A stretch of 64,000 nt of DNA from Glandiceps talaboti (Eukaryota > Hemichordata > Enteropneusta > Spengelidae), in contig NC_135549.1 of NCBI RefSeq assembly GCF_964340395.1, positions 25,483,842 through 25,547,841 on the forward strand, written 5' to 3'. The notes under the pieces were generated by a model that worked only from the letters and a program-made list of their open reading frames with translations, ran no database searches and was not told where the DNA came from. The translations under genes were made by a program, and so were the position numbers. Below, piece by piece: positions 59,466 through 64,000 of this stretch (position 1 is the stretch's first letter; every line of letters begins with the position of its first letter).

Positions 59466-62400
59466 GTAAGTAGACACAATGAAATAGGGGTTAGGTATGA
59501 TGTGGGCGGCTGACCCTCTCTGGTCAAGGATTACCAGTCAGCGACATGTAAGTGGAACGAGTTGAAAAAGTCACATAAATGAGACATGATAAATAGAAAT
59601 GTTTACTGAAGCTGTGTTGGTATCTTCATACATTGTCCTCAATATTTGTACACAAGTAGACTTTGGCACAAGTGGACAGGTAAACTTTGACATACATAAC
59701 TTAAAGACTGATGCAACAATGTCTGTCTGTACCTGTCATTAATTGAGTCTCTTCCTTGCATAATGACAAATAAGAAAAACAGGACAGTTCTTGTACAAAA
59801 GCACCCATTTCGGAGAAAGAGCACTTTGTGTTGATGTGAATGAGAAATAAAGATCACTCTTCTGATCAGAAGTAAAGTGTAGCTTATACCCTTGAAGTAA
59901 ATTGTTAATCAGTTTTAGGATGTTTGTGGTTGAATTTAAGGCAAGTCAATGTAATGCCAGCAATAGATCTGATTGTCTTATCTTGTTAATAATTATTATT
60001 GTCTGATGAAGAGTTAAGGGTTTAATTTTGGCTTTTATACTCCTCGATTGGGGAACTCTGGTTGTTATTCTCCTTTGTGGTGAAATGCATTGTACCCTTG
60101 GCCTTGGCCTTCCTATTTCCCAAAGTGCACACCTCATCATACACTTGCATCCTGAAGAAGAGACTGATGTCATTAGCTAGTTTGTACATACATGGTTCTT
60201 GCGCTTAATGTGAAATCTAACTTATATTGAGAATAAAGTGCCTCTGAAGGACTCAAACCATTGTTCCATATGAAAACCATTTGCACATGGCATTAAACAT
60301 AACTTCAAATTAGGATTAAAAATTGAGGTGTGAGAAACAGTTGTCTGACAGAAAGAAAAAGACAGTCTAAAACAAAAGAATGATCATACAAAATGTATGT
60401 AATCCCCATGGCTGTTGATTGTAATGTGAGAACCTAGGATTGAAACCTTGACCAAAATAACAACTACTTCATCAATTTGAACCCAACTCTGTTATCTCAC
60501 AAACCTCTATTTTGCTTCAATCCTAACAGTTATTTTCTTGGGCTCAGACGATGTTCAAATCTCAAGTCTTGCGAAAATACATGTGCAATTGGCTACATAT
60601 TTACTTGAGTTTTATGCATTTAAATCTGTGTTAAATCCACTTGATGAAAAGATATCCAATATTTAACACTGATTTCCTAATGCATTGTATGAATGTAACT
60701 TTATTTTGGTGGTTTACATGGTTTCTAGGTCGGCCAACAGAGCATGCTGAAGATGATGTCTATGTATGTGAGGCTCGTTATAATGAGGCTGAGAGACAAA
60801 TTAGGAAATTGAAAGGTTTCAAAAAGTTTTCTTTGGCCAATAAAGTTATTGATGATGAGATGTACTTCTTGAGAAAACCAATCACCCCTCTGAAAGAACC
60901 GTCACCATTGTTACAGAAGGTATCAGAACAAAACGATGAGGAAGCTGCAGAGCAACCAGAAAACAAAGATGTCCCTGAACGTGTGGTTTAAACTGTACCT
61001 GTACCAGTACAAGAGACTCCAGTGAAGGTACAGCCTAGTTCAAGTTACCATTCAATGGCTATGGTTGATACAGCTACAATGTACACAGAAACCAATAAGA
61101 AACTGCATATTCTACACTGCAACTTGATGCAGACACATACTATCATAGGTACAAATGTTTTGACTTTGTGGCTCAAAATTAACAGTAGACTACTAATTCT
61201 TGTAGTGGGGCTACCATAATTTGTAGCTTGTAGCCCCCTCAGGCTACAATGTATCACTGTTTATGTGATTTAACATATAAAAGCATTTTGATAACGCGCA
61301 TATTTCTAATAGAGGAACTTTGTTTTCAATTCATGAATATGCAACTACTAGTCACCATCCACTTTCAGAAAGTGGTAGCCCACTAGGACTCCCGACGAAA
61401 ACTTCAAAAAGTTACGTGTGAGCCATGATTCATGGTGGTTCTTCAGTTCATTTCATTTAGACAAAATGTGGCAAGAAACTCTATTCATTCAATTTTGTTA
61501 TCTTAAAATGTAGCATGTGAAGTTTGTAATTGGTTCCTGTTTGGCTGTATCAAACAGAGCTGTGAATGGTATGCTGTAGATTAATTGTTATCCTGACTTG
61601 GAAATCATTATTTTACACTCCTTCACTCCTTCACTCCCAAAGTGTAAGTAAAAATAGTTGAAATATATCTCAGACCTTCAGTAATAAAGTATTATATTCA
61701 GGTATGCTTCTGAACACAATGCTTGAAAACCCTAATTATACACTGGGTACTGTTTTCTATCAAGTGGAAAAACCTCGAGCCTAAACAGAAAGCTGCCTAT
61801 GAAGAGAGAGCTGCTCTACAGGCAGCTGCCAAGGAAGAAGCAGCCAGAAATGAAGCTTACTTGACACCAGAATCACCAGCTAATCAAGCACAAGGACCAC
61901 CACCAGGAACTATGGTGGTTTATGAGTGTGGTTGGGCCGACTGTGATTTCCAGTTTGAAGACATACAGGACCTCACTAATCATATCTTAGAAAACTCAGG
62001 ACATCTCAGAATGCTTGGTAAGTAACATGGATTGTAAGGACAGTATTATCATCAATATGAGTGGGTAATTGTACCAAATTGACACAAAATATAATTGAAA
62101 TCATAAAAATAGTTTATCATTTACATATTAAACTCTGTGTTTCTATTTTCACTCACTTTTACTGTGATATATGCATTTCTTTTTTAATAATGAATGCATT
62201 TTGGTAATAGGTTGCCGTAAACTTTGCTGTGCACTGTTGATGGTAGAAAATATTATAAGTAATATAAAAACAAAAGACCTTTATTTATATACTTAATTCT
62301 CTTGAAATAGCTAATGCTTAATCATAAACATTTACTTGCGCACACAAGGTCATATCGTTTTTCCCAATTCTATTCGACCAGACCTTTCCCTCAGATGGCC

Positions 62401-62879
62401 AGATTGATACGTCATTGTAAAGAAGTCCATCTCAGAGTTGCAGCTAAAAATATCTATCCAAACCAGAGAAGCAGGTAAGTTTTCTTGTCTTGGATTTCTA
62501 AGATACATTCATATACAGGTACCTGTACTTACCAAATACTAATATCAGATGCTAATCAACAGAAATAAAAAAACAAGCGACCTATCGGTCAGAATAGCTC
62601 CGCTGGTTTTTTTTTAATTTAATTTTTTATTTTGGTGACATGTAGAAGTGGTTCAGGTCTTCAGCTCTTCACTATGCAGTTTTGTTTTAGCGATGCAATA
62701 AAGTGGTTAGTGGTTTCATATGATGTCTCACTATAAAACACATTTTACACAAAAGTTGGTAATGTATTGTACTTTTATACCATAGTCACCATTTTATGAC
62801 AAAAATCTACTGTTATGAAAAATTGCACAAAATCTCAGAAAAAAATGACTGGGAAATGCACACAAGAAAAAGAAAAAAC

Positions 62880-63800
62880 GAGGATTTTGAGGTTGGCTAT
62901 AAATAATTCCAGTGTCTTACAGCTGTAACCCTGGAAAATTTTAATGATGAATGAAATAAACTAGGGATCTAAAATAATTTTGAGGCAATTTGAATTTCAA
63001 TTTTCTAACAAATTTACAAAGTCAACAACATTCAACTTGTACTAGTTGTGGTAGATATATATAGGGAAGAAATGTATTAATCGCCATCTTAGTTTCCGTA
63101 CGGCGACAATCTCAAGTACCCGGAAGAGAGTCATTCTCAGCCATACGTTACAGTGGTAACACTCGTTCATGTTCGGTTACCTTTCACAAAGAAAACACAA
63201 CGAAATGGTTGAAATGATCTTTTTTTTTATTTCTTTTCATCACAACAACAAAATCTGCGTGATCAAAAGTGTTGTAAACTAAACCAGAAAGAATTATCGG
63301 ACTGGCTAAACTTCCCGATGAACTGGAGTAAGGTCCTACTACTTCCAAGTAAGCCTCGATAGTACTATAGTACGTGAGAAAATCGTCTCAAACTAGCGAT
63401 ACAACTTTCAAAATATAACTTGACATGTCTTCATTTGTTAGAGTTATACAATTCAAGACGGGTTTTCACTCGAAAACAACAATTCTGTGAATAATGACAC
63501 TCTGAACGCAGCGATTTCTCGGACGATGTTACCACTGTAATGTATGGCTGACAACGACTTGCTTCCGGGTTAGTCCCTCGTGCATACGGGTGGATTGTCG
63601 GCGATTAATACATACATCGTCTGATATTTTAATTCACAGTGTTTCTTGTGACCGGCGCCTGTCAGCAGACTCTGCCATTTTTTTCATCATTCCATTGTAT
63701 TTAAACCTTGTACTTGACATTTCGCAATATTTATAATTCTCAACAAAATACCTCAACATGCCTCACTTCGCTCGTACTCAAAGCAGCCCCGCGCGGTATG
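62880..63800 (+). repeat. Dispersed repeat, second copy, split by the 540-bp element
   Basis: Inverted homology to 49,070-49,380 occurs on both sides of the insertion at 63,073-63,612. Beyond 63,800 I see no recognisable feature to the window end. 62,574-62,880 likewise shows nothing clear. Confidence 0.75.
63073..63612. mobile_element. 540-bp element with ~85-bp inverted ends
   Basis: It starts TGTATTAATCGCC and ends GGCGATTAATACA. The arms further share ACCCGGAAG, CAGCCATAC and TTACAGTGGTAAC. It interrupts the dispersed repeat whose uninterrupted copy at 49,070-49,380 shows the unoccupied site near 49,262. Internal frames are short. Confidence 0.82.
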
Positions 63801-64000
63801 ATCACTGACACTGATGACATGATGAGAGAGAACCTTTTCGGATTTACATGTAAAACGGGGAAAGATACGCAAAACATAATGCAAAGTCTGAAGCCAAATT
63901 AAAGTTGTAATTATTTTAATTATTTTTACTTGCCAAATATTTGCATTTTGGAAAGGCAAGACACGTTCATGTCGTTTAACTTTACATGTGAACTGTCGGC

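Larger units (their letters stand above)
51975..62474 (+). pseudogene. Partial polybromo pseudogene in the inverted duplication
   Basis: Surviving exon copies are 51,975-52,083 (3' two-thirds of coding exon 22), 53,477-53,649 (exon 23, full), 60,729-61,027 (exon 24), 61,765-62,017 (exon 26) and 62,382-62,474 (exon 28), all with GT-AG borders. Exons 20, 21, 25 (first half of the HMG box) and 27 (second finger) are deleted. Exon 24 has an in-frame TAA at 60,989-60,991 where the parent has GAA. There is no 5' half and no promoter. I read it as a non-functional partial copy. High identity to the parent points to a recent origin or gene conversion, and an assembly artefact must be considered. Confidence 0.88.

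Noticed and set aside
51975-62474. A second functional polybromo gene
   Set aside because: It lacks a 5' half and promoter, misses at least four exons within the copied span and has an in-frame TAA, so a pseudogene is the simpler reading.

Overview
This is a stretch of invertebrate animal nuclear DNA. It is AT-rich and intron-rich, with GT-AG introns on both strands, many small hairpin transposons, microsatellites and an abundance of the palindrome TACATGTA. I cannot name the species. The gene content would fit a hemichordate, cephalochordate or spiralian, but that is a guess.

Left half (196-32,340, minus strand): the gene for polybromo (PBRM1/BAF180), a PBAF chromatin-remodelling subunit. 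I could chain 32 coding exons with consistent splice phases (about 2,010 codons). They encode six bromodomains, two BAH domains, an HMG box, two C2H2-like zinc fingers and a Pro/Met-rich tail. The last codons lie beyond the left edge. Centre (32,688-42,891, plus strand): a complete 15-exon, 613-codon gene for the nucleostemin GTPase family (GNL3/GNL3L). The two genes are head to head with a few hundred bases between them, the arrangement known for PBRM1 and GNL3 in vertebrates. A YY1-type motif and an E-box lie between them.

42,892-44,597 is intergenic and holds a degenerate 21-bp repeat array. 44,598-47,548 (minus) is a decayed, truncated THAP-domain transposase-like gene with two frameshifts, one of them inside its signature motif. 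47,860-50,875 is repeat-rich and ends in a 213-bp pure CT tract.

Right part (about 50,876-62,573): a large inverted copy of the polybromo 3' half (left copy about 2,722-12,971). It has lost several exons, carries a nonsense codon and contains a second, damaged copy of one BAH2 exon, so it is a pseudogene. Mobile elements present in one arm and cleanly absent from the other date insertions to after the duplication and define their target-site duplications. 62,574-64,000 is repeat DNA with a 540-bp inverted-repeat element.

No rRNA, tRNA, CRISPR or prokaryotic features were seen. The nearest thing to an undescribed system is the inverted duplication with its transposon history, together with a GNL3 intron whose minisatellite reiterates its own 5' splice site.
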